From positions 1 through 5,244 of the forward strand of contig CADBTG010000235.1 of assembly GCA_902797475.1 (NCBI GenBank): DNA of 5,244 nucleotides, in the 5' to 3' direction. Numbering within the stretch: the stretch's first letter is position 1; every line of letters starts with the position of its first letter. Below are positions 1 to 5,244 of the stretch, piece after piece. Made by a program: the position numbers and the translations under genes. The notes below the pieces were generated by a model. It worked only from the letters and a program-made list of their open reading frames with translations, searched no databases and was not told the DNA's origin. The stretch is from an uncultured Lachnospiraceae bacterium. GTDB lineage: Bacteria > Bacillota > Clostridia > Lachnospirales > Lachnospiraceae.

Positions 1-1227
1 CCAAACCTCGGACAGCGCGAAGTCACAGCCTCTTGCCTCGCAGAATTCTCTGACAAATGTGAGCTCGGCGTCGGTATCCTCGGTGAAACGGTTCAGCGTA
101 ACAACAACCGGAACACCGTACTGCTGCAGGTTTTCGATATGCTTCTCGAGGTTGACAATGCCGCGCTTTAATGCCGCAAGGTCTTCCTTCGCAAGCTCTG
201 CCTTCGGAATTCCGCCGTTATATTTCAGTGCGCGAACCGTTGCAACAAGTACAACGGCATCCGGCTTAAGGCCGGCCTTTCTGCACTTGATATCGAAGAA
301 CTTCTCGGCTCCGAGGTCGGCACCGAAACCGGCTTCCGTAATGACGATATCGCTCAGCTTAAGCGCCGCCTTCGTCGCACGGACGCTGTTGCAGCCGTGT
401 GCGATATTGGCGAAAGGACCGCCGTGCACAATCGCAGGCGTATTCTCGATCGTCTGAATCAGATTCGGTCTGAGCGCATCCTTCAAAAGAGCGGCCATGG
501 AACCGACAGCCTTTAAATCCGCTGCGGTCACGGGCTTTCCGTCATAAGTATAGGCAACGATGATGCGGCCGAGACGGTTCTTCAAATCCGTCATGTCATT
601 TGCCAGACAGAGAATCGCCATGATTTCCGAAGCCACGGTGATGATGAAATGATCTTCCCTGACAACGCCGTCGGTCTTCTTTCCGAGGCCGATTACGATG
701 TTTCGAAGTGCGCGGTCGTTCATGTCAAGACAGCGCTTCCAAACGACCTGGTTCGGGTCGATTCCGAGCGTGTTGCCCTGCATGATATGGTTATCAAGCA
801 TGGCGGCAAGCAGATTGTTCGCCGAAGTGATTGCATGGAAATCACCGGTAAAGTGAAGGTTCAGGTCCTCCATCGGAACGACCTGTGCATAACCGCCGCC
901 TGCAGCGCCGCCCTTTACGCCGAAGCACGGACCGAGCGACGGCTCACGAAGCGCAATGACGGCCTTCTTTCCGAGAAGCCCCATCGCCTCGCCGAGACCG
1001 ACTGTCGTGGTCGTCTTTCCTTCTCCGGCAGGTGTCGGATTGATTGCCGTTACCAAAACGAGCTTTCCTTCGGGATTGCCTTCAATCCGTTTCAGCAATT
1101 CATCGGAAAATTTCGCTTTGTATTTTCCGTACAGCTCCAACTCGTCCTCACGGATTCCGAGTTTCTCCGCAACCTTTGTAATCGGCTGCATGACAGCTTC
1201 CTGTGCAATCTGGATGTCTGTTTTCAT
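1..1227 (-). CDS. fhs: Formate-tetrahydrofolate ligase (10-formyl-THF synthetase), 3' end beyond window
   Basis: Catalyses the ATP-dependent joining of formate to tetrahydrofolate to give 10-formyl-THF, a cytoplasmic step of one-carbon metabolism that feeds purine synthesis and, in acetogens, the methyl branch of the Wood-Ljungdahl pathway. Translating the minus strand from the ATG at 1227-1225 gives 409 uninterrupted residues up to the window edge; the family is usually about 556, so roughly the last quarter is missing. Visible family motifs are the P-loop-like TPAGEGKTTT (residues 65-74), PSLGPCFGVKGGAAGGGYAQ (96-115), LHFTGDFHAIT (124-134), the HGGPFANIAHG block (268-278) and TEAGFGADLGAEKF (297-310). 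The N-terminus MKTDIQIAQ is the usual start for this family, and a GAGGTGAG ribosome binding site sits just upstream. It follows manA after 98 bp with its own predicted promoter, so it is probably transcribed separately. All tryptophans seen are TGG and no in-frame TGA occurs. Identification is very secure. Confidence 0.97.
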   Translation of the reverse strand, partial: MKTDIQIAQEAVMQPITKVAEKLGIREDELELYGKYKAKFSDELLKRIEGNPEGKLVLVTAINPTPAGEGKTTTTVGLGEAMGLLGKKAVIALREPSLGPCFGVKGGAAGGGYAQVVPMEDLNLHFTGDFHAITSANNLLAAMLDNHIMQGNTLGIDPNQVVWKRCLDMNDRALRNIVIGLGKKTDGVVREDHFIITVASEIMAILCLANDMTDLKNRLGRIIVAYTYDGKPVTAADLKAVGSMAALLKDALRPNLIQTIENTPAIVHGGPFANIAHGCNSVRATKAALKLSDIVITEAGFGADLGAEKFFDIKCRKAGLKPDAVVLVATVRALKYNGGIPKAELAKEDLAALKRGIVNLEKHIENLQQYGVPVVVTLNRFTEDTDAELTFVREFCEARGCDFALSEVW

Positions 1228-1230
1228 CTG

Positions 1231-1238
1231 CTCACCTC
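1231..1238 (-). promoter_or_regulatory. Ribosome binding site of fhs
   Basis: GAGGTGAG on the minus strand lies 3 nt before the ATG at 1227, with the AGGTG core 5 nt away. It settles the start: another ATG at 1240-1238 is out of frame and overlaps this site, so the 1227 start with MKTDIQ is preferred. Confidence 0.8.
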
Positions 1239-1264
1239 ATGACTTTTTATTCTGTTGACTTTGA

Positions 1265-1279
1265 AAAATGTAACATTTT
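1265..1279 (-). repeat. 7-1-7 inverted repeat in the fhs leader
   Basis: AAAATGT-T-ACATTTT is a perfect 7-bp inverted repeat around a single central base. It lies between the predicted fhs transcription start (about 1304) and the ribosome binding site. As DNA it has the geometry of a dimeric-repressor operator (Fur-family boxes are also 7-1-7), but its sequence does not match a Fur, PerR or Zur box that I know. As RNA it could form an AU-rich stem with a UUA loop, extended by a G.U and a G-C pair. Its function is unknown, and chance in AT-rich intergenic DNA is possible. Confidence 0.45.
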
Positions 1280-1310
1280 CCTGCAAAAATGCGAAACCCC
1301 GCAAAGATTT

Positions 1311-1339
1311 ATTATAGCATTTTCATTACGGATTTGCAA
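1311..1339 (-). promoter_or_regulatory. Predicted sigma-A promoter of fhs, overlapping the end of manA
   Basis: On the minus strand, TTGCAA (1339-1334, 4 of 6 matches to TTGACA) is followed by a 17-bp spacer and a perfect TATAAT (1316-1311). The -10 is preceded by TG one base upstream (TGCTATAAT), an extended -10. Transcription should begin near 1303-1306, giving a leader of about 77 nt before fhs. The -35 hexamer lies inside the last manA codons and the -10 lies just past the manA stop. This supports fhs being expressed independently of the upstream operon. No experimental start site is available here. Confidence 0.68.
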
Positions 1340-2282
1340 CTGTCGGTTCCTTCGGAACCGTGCTCATCATAAGTTCCGTCTGTCCGGACAGAACGAAATC
1401 CCCGTACCCGGCCGGAATCAGGAAGTGGTCTCCCTTCTTCACCGGCGTATTGTCGAGCGTGCCGCTTCCGTCAAGCACCGTAACGGCAATGAACGGATTT
1501 CGATTCGGAACGGAAAGCTCTCCGTCCGTTTTGTATAACGATACTGAAAAATGCGAATCGGACACGAAGTGCCGGATTTCCGACCTTCCGATTCTCTCCG
1601 TCTGAAAGTCGGGCTTATCGGGAAGGCAGGGGCATTTCATGACGGCCAGGCTTTCCTCGATATGAAGTTTTCGGGGCAACCCGTTCATAAGCCTTCCGTA
1701 ATCGTACAAGCGGTATGTGATATCGCTGTTCTCCTGCGTCTCAAGAAGCATTGTGCCGCCCTTGATGGCATGAATGACGCCGGGCTCAATCATCAGGAAA
1801 TCGCCTTTTCGAATCGGAATCTCCCGGATGAAATCGGAGAAGCGGCCCTGTCTTATCATTTCTTCGGCTTCCTTACGGTCCTTTGCCCGGTGTCCGAGAA
1901 CAATGGTCGCGTCCTCGTCGCAGTCGAGGATGTACCAGCATTCGGCTTTTCCGAGGGCCCCGTTCTCATGAATCCGCGCGTATTCGTCATCGGGATGAAC
2001 CTGTACGCTTAAATCGCTCTTCGCATCGATTAACTTGATTAAAAGCGGGAAACTCTCTCCTCCGATGCCGCCGAACAGTTCCCGGTGACTTCTGAAAAGC
2101 TCACTTAACGAAATTCCCGCATACGTGCCCGAGGTTACGGTGCAGTCCCCGTTTCGATGCGCGCTGATTCCCCAGCATTCTCCCGTCCGGTCGCTCGGAA
2201 GGCGGTACCCGAACTGTGAAAGACGGGTACCGCCCCAAATGCATTCCTTCAATACCGGATTTAAAAACAACAATTCTTTCAT
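1326..2282 (-). CDS. manA: Mannose-6-phosphate isomerase, class I (phosphomannose isomerase)
   Basis: Interconverts mannose 6-phosphate and fructose 6-phosphate in the cytoplasm. It lets mannose enter glycolysis or, in reverse, starts GDP-mannose synthesis. The 318-residue protein matches the short Firmicutes-type ManA (about 310-320 residues) with a cupin fold. Visible hallmarks are the N-terminal NPVLKECIWGGTRL (residues 8-21), QVHPDD (94-99), the GKAECWY block (111-117), PGVIHAI (167-173) and QENSDITYRLYDYGR (183-197). By family knowledge the zinc ligands correspond to Q94, H96, E114 and H171, and R191 is the active-site arginine. The ATG at 2282 is preceded by GGAGAG, 4 nt away. It starts 17 nt after the mutase stop, so the two are almost certainly cotranscribed; Man-1-P to Man-6-P to Fru-6-P is the natural joint route. 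A strong inverted repeat lies within codons 17-28, and the stop is TAA. Intact and confidently assigned. Confidence 0.95.
   Translation of the reverse strand: MKELLFLNPVLKECIWGGTRLSQFGYRLPSDRTGECWGISAHRNGDCTVTSGTYAGISLSELFRSHRELFGGIGGESFPLLIKLIDAKSDLSVQVHPDDEYARIHENGALGKAECWYILDCDEDATIVLGHRAKDRKEAEEMIRQGRFSDFIREIPIRKGDFLMIEPGVIHAIKGGTMLLETQENSDITYRLYDYGRLMNGLPRKLHIEESLAVMKCPCLPDKPDFQTERIGRSEIRHFVSDSHFSVSLYKTDGELSVPNRNPFIAVTVLDGSGTLDNTPVKKGDHFLIPAGYGDFVLSGQTELMMSTVPKEPTVANP
2201..2234 (-). repeat. Perfect 11-bp inverted repeat (hairpin) inside manA
   Basis: GGCGGTACCCG (plus strand 2201-2211) and its exact reverse complement CGGGTACCGCC (2224-2234) flank a 12-nt spacer. In the manA mRNA this would be a GC-rich 11-bp stem with a 12-nt loop, about 48 nt after the start codon, spanning the codons for G17-G18-T19-R20 and F24-L28. 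Each arm contains the palindrome GGTACC. There is no U-tract after it, so it is not a standard terminator. It could affect early manA translation or mRNA stability, or may reflect codon choice at the conserved WGGTR motif. Confidence 0.6.
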
Positions 2283-2286
2283 CGGT

Positions 2287-2292
2287 CTCTCC
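2287..2292 (-). promoter_or_regulatory. Ribosome binding site of manA
   Basis: GGAGAG on the minus strand lies 4 nt before the manA ATG and entirely within the 17-nt gap after the mutase stop. It supports the 2282 start and close translational linkage with the upstream gene. Confidence 0.75.
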
Positions 2293-2299
2293 GGATTAG

Positions 2300-4024
2300 T
2301 TATTCGGCAAATACCATCAGCGCATCGAGAAGCTCCTTCTGCTTCATCTCGGCATCCTCGAAAGAATTGCCCTTTACGCCGATGTAGAATTTAATCTTGG
2401 GCTCCGTGCCGGAAGGTCTGACGCATGCCCACGCGTTGTCATTCAGATCAAAGTATAAAACATTGGACTTGCGAAGTCCCGTCGGGCGGGTCTCGCCGGT
2501 CTTGTAATCCGTTACGATGTCCTTTTCGTAATCGCGGAACTCAAGCACGTCATAGCAGCCGAGCTTTCTCGGCGGATTGTTACGGATGCTGTCCATCATC
2601 TCGCGGATCTTCTGCGCGCCCTCAAAGCCCTTTAACGTAATCGTCTGGATGCCTTCGCGGAAGAATCCGTATTTCTCATAGATGTTCATCATCTGATCCC
2701 ACAGCGTAAGCCCTTTGGTGCGGTAATAGGCAGCCGCTTCGCAAAGCGACATGACCGCGACGATGGCATCCTTATCTCTTGCATGCGTTCCGATCAGGCA
2801 GCCGTAGCTCTCCTCAAAACCGAACTCGTAATGGCCTTTTCCGGTCTGTTCGGAAATCTTGATCAGTTCTCCGATGAACTTAAAGCCGGTCAGGCATTCC
2901 TTCAGATCAAGACCGTATTCCTTCGCAATCAGGTCCGTCATGTTCGTCGAAACAATCGTCTTTACGAGGAATCCGTCATCATGCAGAAGGCCGAGTTCCT
3001 TTCTCGTTGAAAGCAGGTACTCGCAGATCAGCATGCCGGACATGTTTCCGGTAAAGGAATGATACTCCCCGGTCTTCGAATCCTTTGCGTATACGCCGAG
3101 ACGGTCTGCATCCGGGTCCGTCGCAAGAACGAGGTCCGCGCCTTCCTTTTTGGCAAGCGCCAAAGCAAGTTCGAAGGCTTCCTTGCTCTCGGGATTCGGG
3201 CTCGTTACGGTCGGGAAGTTTCCGTCCGGCTTCTCCTGTTCCGGAACGACAACCACCTTCGTAAAACCGATTTCCTTGAGAATTCTTCTTGCGGGAATAT
3301 TGCCGGTTCCGTGAAGAGGCGTATAAACGACCTTCATGTCCTTGCCCTGTTCGCGGCAGATTTCGGGTCTTAATACCTGTTTCTTCAGCTCAACCATGTA
3401 ACGGTCGTCGATTTCCTGACCGATGACAAAGTAAAGACCTGCCTTAATGGCATCCAGTCTGGACATCGTCTTCACCTTATGGAAATCCGTAACGGCATTG
3501 ACTTCGTCAATGATGGCGGCATCCTTCGGAGGCGTAATCTGCGCGCCGTCTTCCCAGTAAACCTTATAGCCGTTATACTCGGCAGGATTGTGGCTTGCGG
3601 TAACGACAATGCCGGCGATGCAGCCGAGCTCGCGAAGCGCGAAGGAAAGCTCGGGAGTCGGACGAAGCGACTCGAAACGGTAGGCCTTAATGCCGTTGGC
3701 GGCAAGACAAAGCGCGGCTTCCTCACTGAACTCCACGGACATTCTTCTCGAATCGTAAGCAATTGCGACACCTTTCTCGGCACCGCCCTCCTTCAAAATG
3801 AAGTTGGCAAGACCCTGTGTGGCCTTCCGAACGGTATACAAATTCATCCGGTTCGTGCCTGCGCCGATAATGCCGCGAAGGCCGCCCGTGCCGAATTCGA
3901 GGCTCTTGTAAAAGCGCTCACGAATCTCTTTGTCGTCATCCTTGACGGCGAGCAGCTCCGCTTTCGTTTCCGCATCGAAATAATCATCCGTGCACCAGAA
4001 ACGATACATTTCCTGATAATCCAT
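2300..4024 (-). CDS. pgcA: Phosphoglucomutase/phosphomannomutase (alpha-D-phosphohexomutase, PgcA type)
   Basis: Moves phosphate between C1 and C6 of glucose and/or mannose (Glc-1-P to Glc-6-P, Man-1-P to Man-6-P) through a phosphoserine enzyme and a bisphosphate intermediate, in the cytoplasm. The 574-residue length fits the Firmicutes PgcA group. All four family signatures are present in order: EFGTGGLRG (residues 43-51); the catalytic serine loop TASHNP (142-147, S144 phosphorylated), followed by the conserved YNGYKVYW; the metal-binding loop DPDADR (303-308, Asp 303, 305 and 307); the sugar-binding loop GFEESYG (402-408); and the phosphate-binding loop RPSGTEPK (536-543). The ATG at 4024 follows a perfect AGGAGGT at 7-nt spacing. 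It lies 34 nt after the glycoside hydrolase-like gene and 17 nt before manA, suggesting an operon in which it handles hexose 1-phosphates. Sequence alone does not settle glucose versus mannose preference; pairing with manA favours some mannose activity. Stop is TAA. Confidence 0.95.
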   Translation of the reverse strand: MDYQEMYRFWCTDDYFDAETKAELLAVKDDDKEIRERFYKSLEFGTGGLRGIIGAGTNRMNLYTVRKATQGLANFILKEGGAEKGVAIAYDSRRMSVEFSEEAALCLAANGIKAYRFESLRPTPELSFALRELGCIAGIVVTASHNPAEYNGYKVYWEDGAQITPPKDAAIIDEVNAVTDFHKVKTMSRLDAIKAGLYFVIGQEIDDRYMVELKKQVLRPEICREQGKDMKVVYTPLHGTGNIPARRILKEIGFTKVVVVPEQEKPDGNFPTVTSPNPESKEAFELALALAKKEGADLVLATDPDADRLGVYAKDSKTGEYHSFTGNMSGMLICEYLLSTRKELGLLHDDGFLVKTIVSTNMTDLIAKEYGLDLKECLTGFKFIGELIKISEQTGKGHYEFGFEESYGCLIGTHARDKDAIVAVMSLCEAAAYYRTKGLTLWDQMMNIYEKYGFFREGIQTITLKGFEGAQKIREMMDSIRNNPPRKLGCYDVLEFRDYEKDIVTDYKTGETRPTGLRKSNVLYFDLNDNAWACVRPSGTEPKIKFYIGVKGNSFEDAEMKQKELLDALMVFAE

Positions 4025-4031
4025 AGCAAAT

Positions 4032-4038
4032 ACCTCCT
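4032..4038 (-). promoter_or_regulatory. Ribosome binding site of pgcA
   Basis: AGGAGGT, a full anti-16S match, stands 7 nt before the ATG at 4024 and fixes the start. A TATAAT hexamer (4045-4040) touches its 5' side; a promoter there would start transcription within this site, so it is more likely chance. Confidence 0.85.
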
Positions 4039-4058
4039 GATTATATTAAATTCGTTCT

Positions 4059-5114
4059 TTACTCTAAAATTGCCTTATAACGGATTCTGAGACGCGGAAG
4101 CGACTTCAGCGTAAAGTAGTAATCCGTCTGCCAGCCCTCACCCTGCGTCGGGTCATTCTCACCGCTTGCGGGCGGTGCAAAGAAACTGAGGAAAATGCGA
4201 CCGCCTTCGAATTCCCGATTGAAGAAGGCGCTGTTCATATCGATCACCGAAACACCCGGCTTCTTATAGAACCATTCTCCGCCGCAGCAGATCATCAGAT
4301 TGGCGTCCGCGAGTTCTCCGTCAAAATACAGTTCGAAGAAAACCGGCTTCTTCTCAAGCTCCACGGCAACCGTAATGCCGTCCGCATCCTCTGCCCCGCC
4401 GTAGCGAAGCACAAACGGACCTTCGACGGTTTCTCCGACCGTCATTGCGGGAAGAAACGGCTCCTCGTGAATCAGTTTGCGATACGTTTTTAAAAGCGGC
4501 TGCTCGATGCCGACATTCGGGTTGTTCGGGTCGGTAATCTCAAGTCCCAGCCGGCCGTCATCACGGAACTGGTACATCGTGATTCCGGAGAGCCAGTCCT
4601 CCTTATCTTCACGAAGCATGCGGCAGAATTCTTCATACATTTCGGCCTGCTCGTACGGACCTGTCACGTCGCCGTCCGCATTCAGTTCCGACAGTACCAT
4701 CGGCTTACGCACACCCCGGTTCATGACCGCATATCGGTCCGCGCTCTTTTTGCAAAGGCTGTAGATTTCTCCGACCGGTGTTCTCTGCGCGCTCCGGTTA
4801 TCCTCGCACACATCGGCCGGATAGCCCCAGTGCAGCGCCAGATACCGGTCCACCGAAACGACGTCCGCAGCGCGTGCGGCTTCGGTGAAGATGTCTTCCA
4901 TGACCATCTTCTCCTCATTAAGGCTTTTGCAGCCGTCCAGACAGAGCACAATCTTGCAGTTCGGCGCTTCCCGATGGAAGATTTCCGCACACCTTACAAA
5001 GAATGCGGCAACCTGCTCATAAGTCGCTCTTTTGTTGAACGAAAACCACGAACCGGTAGCCTCGTGATTGATTCTTACGGTTACTCTGCCGTAAGTCCGA
5101 AGGTCTCTTGCCAC
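4059..5114 (-). CDS. Glycoside hydrolase-like TIM-barrel protein (clan GH-A type), part downstream of an in-frame TGA
   Basis: The frame is open for 351 residues from a GTG at 5114, but that GTG has no ribosome binding site and falls inside a protein whose coding continues upstream to the window edge, across a TGA at 5163-5165. I take the GTG as an internal Val codon. Numbered from it, VTVRINHEATGSWF (residues 11-24) looks like barrel strand 4 with acid/base E18, as in the HE motif of GH26 mannanases. VLSELNA (140-146) looks like strand 7 with nucleophile E143, and GITMYQF (177-183) like strand 8. The 125-residue spacing of the two glutamates fits clan GH-A. Residues about 220-351 are a beta-rich C-terminal domain I do not recognise. 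The gene precedes pgcA by 34 nt, so action on a mannose- or glucose-containing substrate is inferred. The exact family (GH26, GH5, GH39 or another) cannot be set by eye. The N-terminus is outside the window, so export is unknown. Confidence 0.62.
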   Translation of the reverse strand: MARDLRTYGRVTVRINHEATGSWFSFNKRATYEQVAAFFVRCAEIFHREAPNCKIVLCLDGCKSLNEEKMVMEDIFTEAARAADVVSVDRYLALHWGYPADVCEDNRSAQRTPVGEIYSLCKKSADRYAVMNRGVRKPMVLSELNADGDVTGPYEQAEMYEEFCRMLREDKEDWLSGITMYQFRDDGRLGLEITDPNNPNVGIEQPLLKTYRKLIHEEPFLPAMTVGETVEGPFVLRYGGAEDADGITVAVELEKKPVFFELYFDGELADANLMICCGGEWFYKKPGVSVIDMNSAFFNREFEGGRIFLSFFAPPASGENDPTQGEGWQTDYYFTLKSLPRLRIRYKAILE

Positions 5115-5244
5115 GGCCGTAATATGTTCGTCCGAAAGAAACGGATCAATCGTAACGGTCAGTCATACGTCCTTTCCGTGTCGGCTGTGCACCCGCATGC
5201 GCTGAAACACTTCCGCATTCGTATTCCCGCCGATGCCGCCGACG
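5115..5244 (-). pseudogene. Upstream portion of the hydrolase-like gene, carrying an in-frame TGA (5163-5165)
   Basis: Reading the minus strand in the same frame as the downstream hydrolase gives VGGIGGNTNAEVFQRM...HGKDV, then TGA, then LTVTIDPFLSDEHITA running straight into the open frame. Third codon positions are G/C-rich as in the neighbours, and the other frames give unconvincing peptides. The stretch fits successive barrel elements: the end of a strand (VGGIGG), a helix (NAEVFQRM), strand 3 (KDV-stop-LTVTIDPF), another helix and then strand 4 with the catalytic HE. The stop thus cuts a core strand, where Trp (TGG, one base from TGA) would fit. The most likely reading is a nonsense mutation or sequence error; recoding or re-initiation is less likely. 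The gene continues beyond the window. Confidence 0.6.

Noticed and set aside
649..1242. 197-codon plus-strand open frame opposite fhs
   Set aside because: It lies antisense to a highly conserved fhs sequence, its product resembles no known protein and it has low complexity typical of a shadow frame over G/C-biased third positions.
1285..1303. TGCG-GGGTTT-CGCA hairpin followed by TTTTT as a manA terminator
   Set aside because: The stem is only 4 bp and lies right at or after the predicted fhs transcription start; too weak to call an intrinsic terminator.
1228..1310. THF riboswitch or other riboswitch in the fhs leader
   Set aside because: The predicted leader is about 77 nt and mostly AT-rich, and I see none of the conserved helices or core sequences of the folate riboswitch.
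3479..4090. 203-codon plus-strand open frame opposite pgcA
   Set aside because: Antisense to the conserved mutase motifs, no recognisable domains and no separate promoter evidence; a shadow frame.
4160..4177. 6-bp inverted repeat CACCGC...GCGGTG in the hydrolase-like gene
   Set aside because: Short, within coding sequence and without a U-tract; repeats of this size are expected by chance in this base composition.
5112..5114. GTG at 5114-5112 as the true start of the hydrolase-like gene
   Set aside because: No ribosome binding site precedes it, and starting there would remove strand 3 and everything before it from the barrel while coherent coding sequence continues upstream.
5163..5165. Selenocysteine insertion at the TGA
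   Set aside because: Only a weak 4-bp TCCG/CGGA stem follows (about 5149-5133), no convincing SECIS element is visible, and glycoside hydrolases are not known selenoproteins; Trp fits the context better.

Overview
This 5.2 kb window reads as chromosomal DNA from a Gram-positive anaerobe, most probably a Clostridia/Lachnospiraceae-type bacterium. This is inferred from family resemblance: the clostridial-style formate-tetrahydrofolate ligase N-terminus (MKTDIQIAQ), the PgcA-type hexose-phosphate mutase of about 575 residues, the short Firmicutes-type ManA, strong AGGAGG-like ribosome binding sites and a sigma-A-like promoter. Base composition is roughly balanced, with G/C favoured at third codon positions. 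No mobile element, CRISPR array, tRNA or rRNA is visible. All genes lie on the minus strand and nearly all bases are coding.

In the direction of transcription (high to low coordinate) the window opens inside a TIM-barrel glycoside hydrolase-like gene (window edge to 4059). A 34-nt gap follows, then a phosphoglucomutase/phosphomannomutase (4024-2300), a 17-nt gap and class I mannose-6-phosphate isomerase manA (2282-1326). The tight spacing suggests one operon. Man-1-P or Glc-1-P can go to the 6-phosphate by the mutase, and Man-6-P to Fru-6-P by ManA, so a mannoside or mannan utilisation role is plausible. GDP-mannose supply, running the other way, is the alternative.

A 98-bp intergenic region then precedes fhs (1227 to the window edge). 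It carries a good predicted promoter (TTGCAA-N17-TATAAT with extended TGn) whose -35 lies inside the end of manA, a 7-1-7 inverted repeat in the predicted leader, and a clear ribosome binding site. fhs is a one-carbon metabolism gene and looks like a separate unit. I see no convincing terminator between it and manA.

The most notable oddity is in the hydrolase. The same reading frame is clearly coding on both sides of a TGA at 5163-5165, at a place where Trp (TGG) would fit. The gene is therefore a recent nonsense mutant, a sequencing or assembly error, or (less likely) recoded or re-initiated. A second oddity is a perfect 11-bp inverted repeat near the 5' end of the manA coding sequence. I found no wholly new system here.
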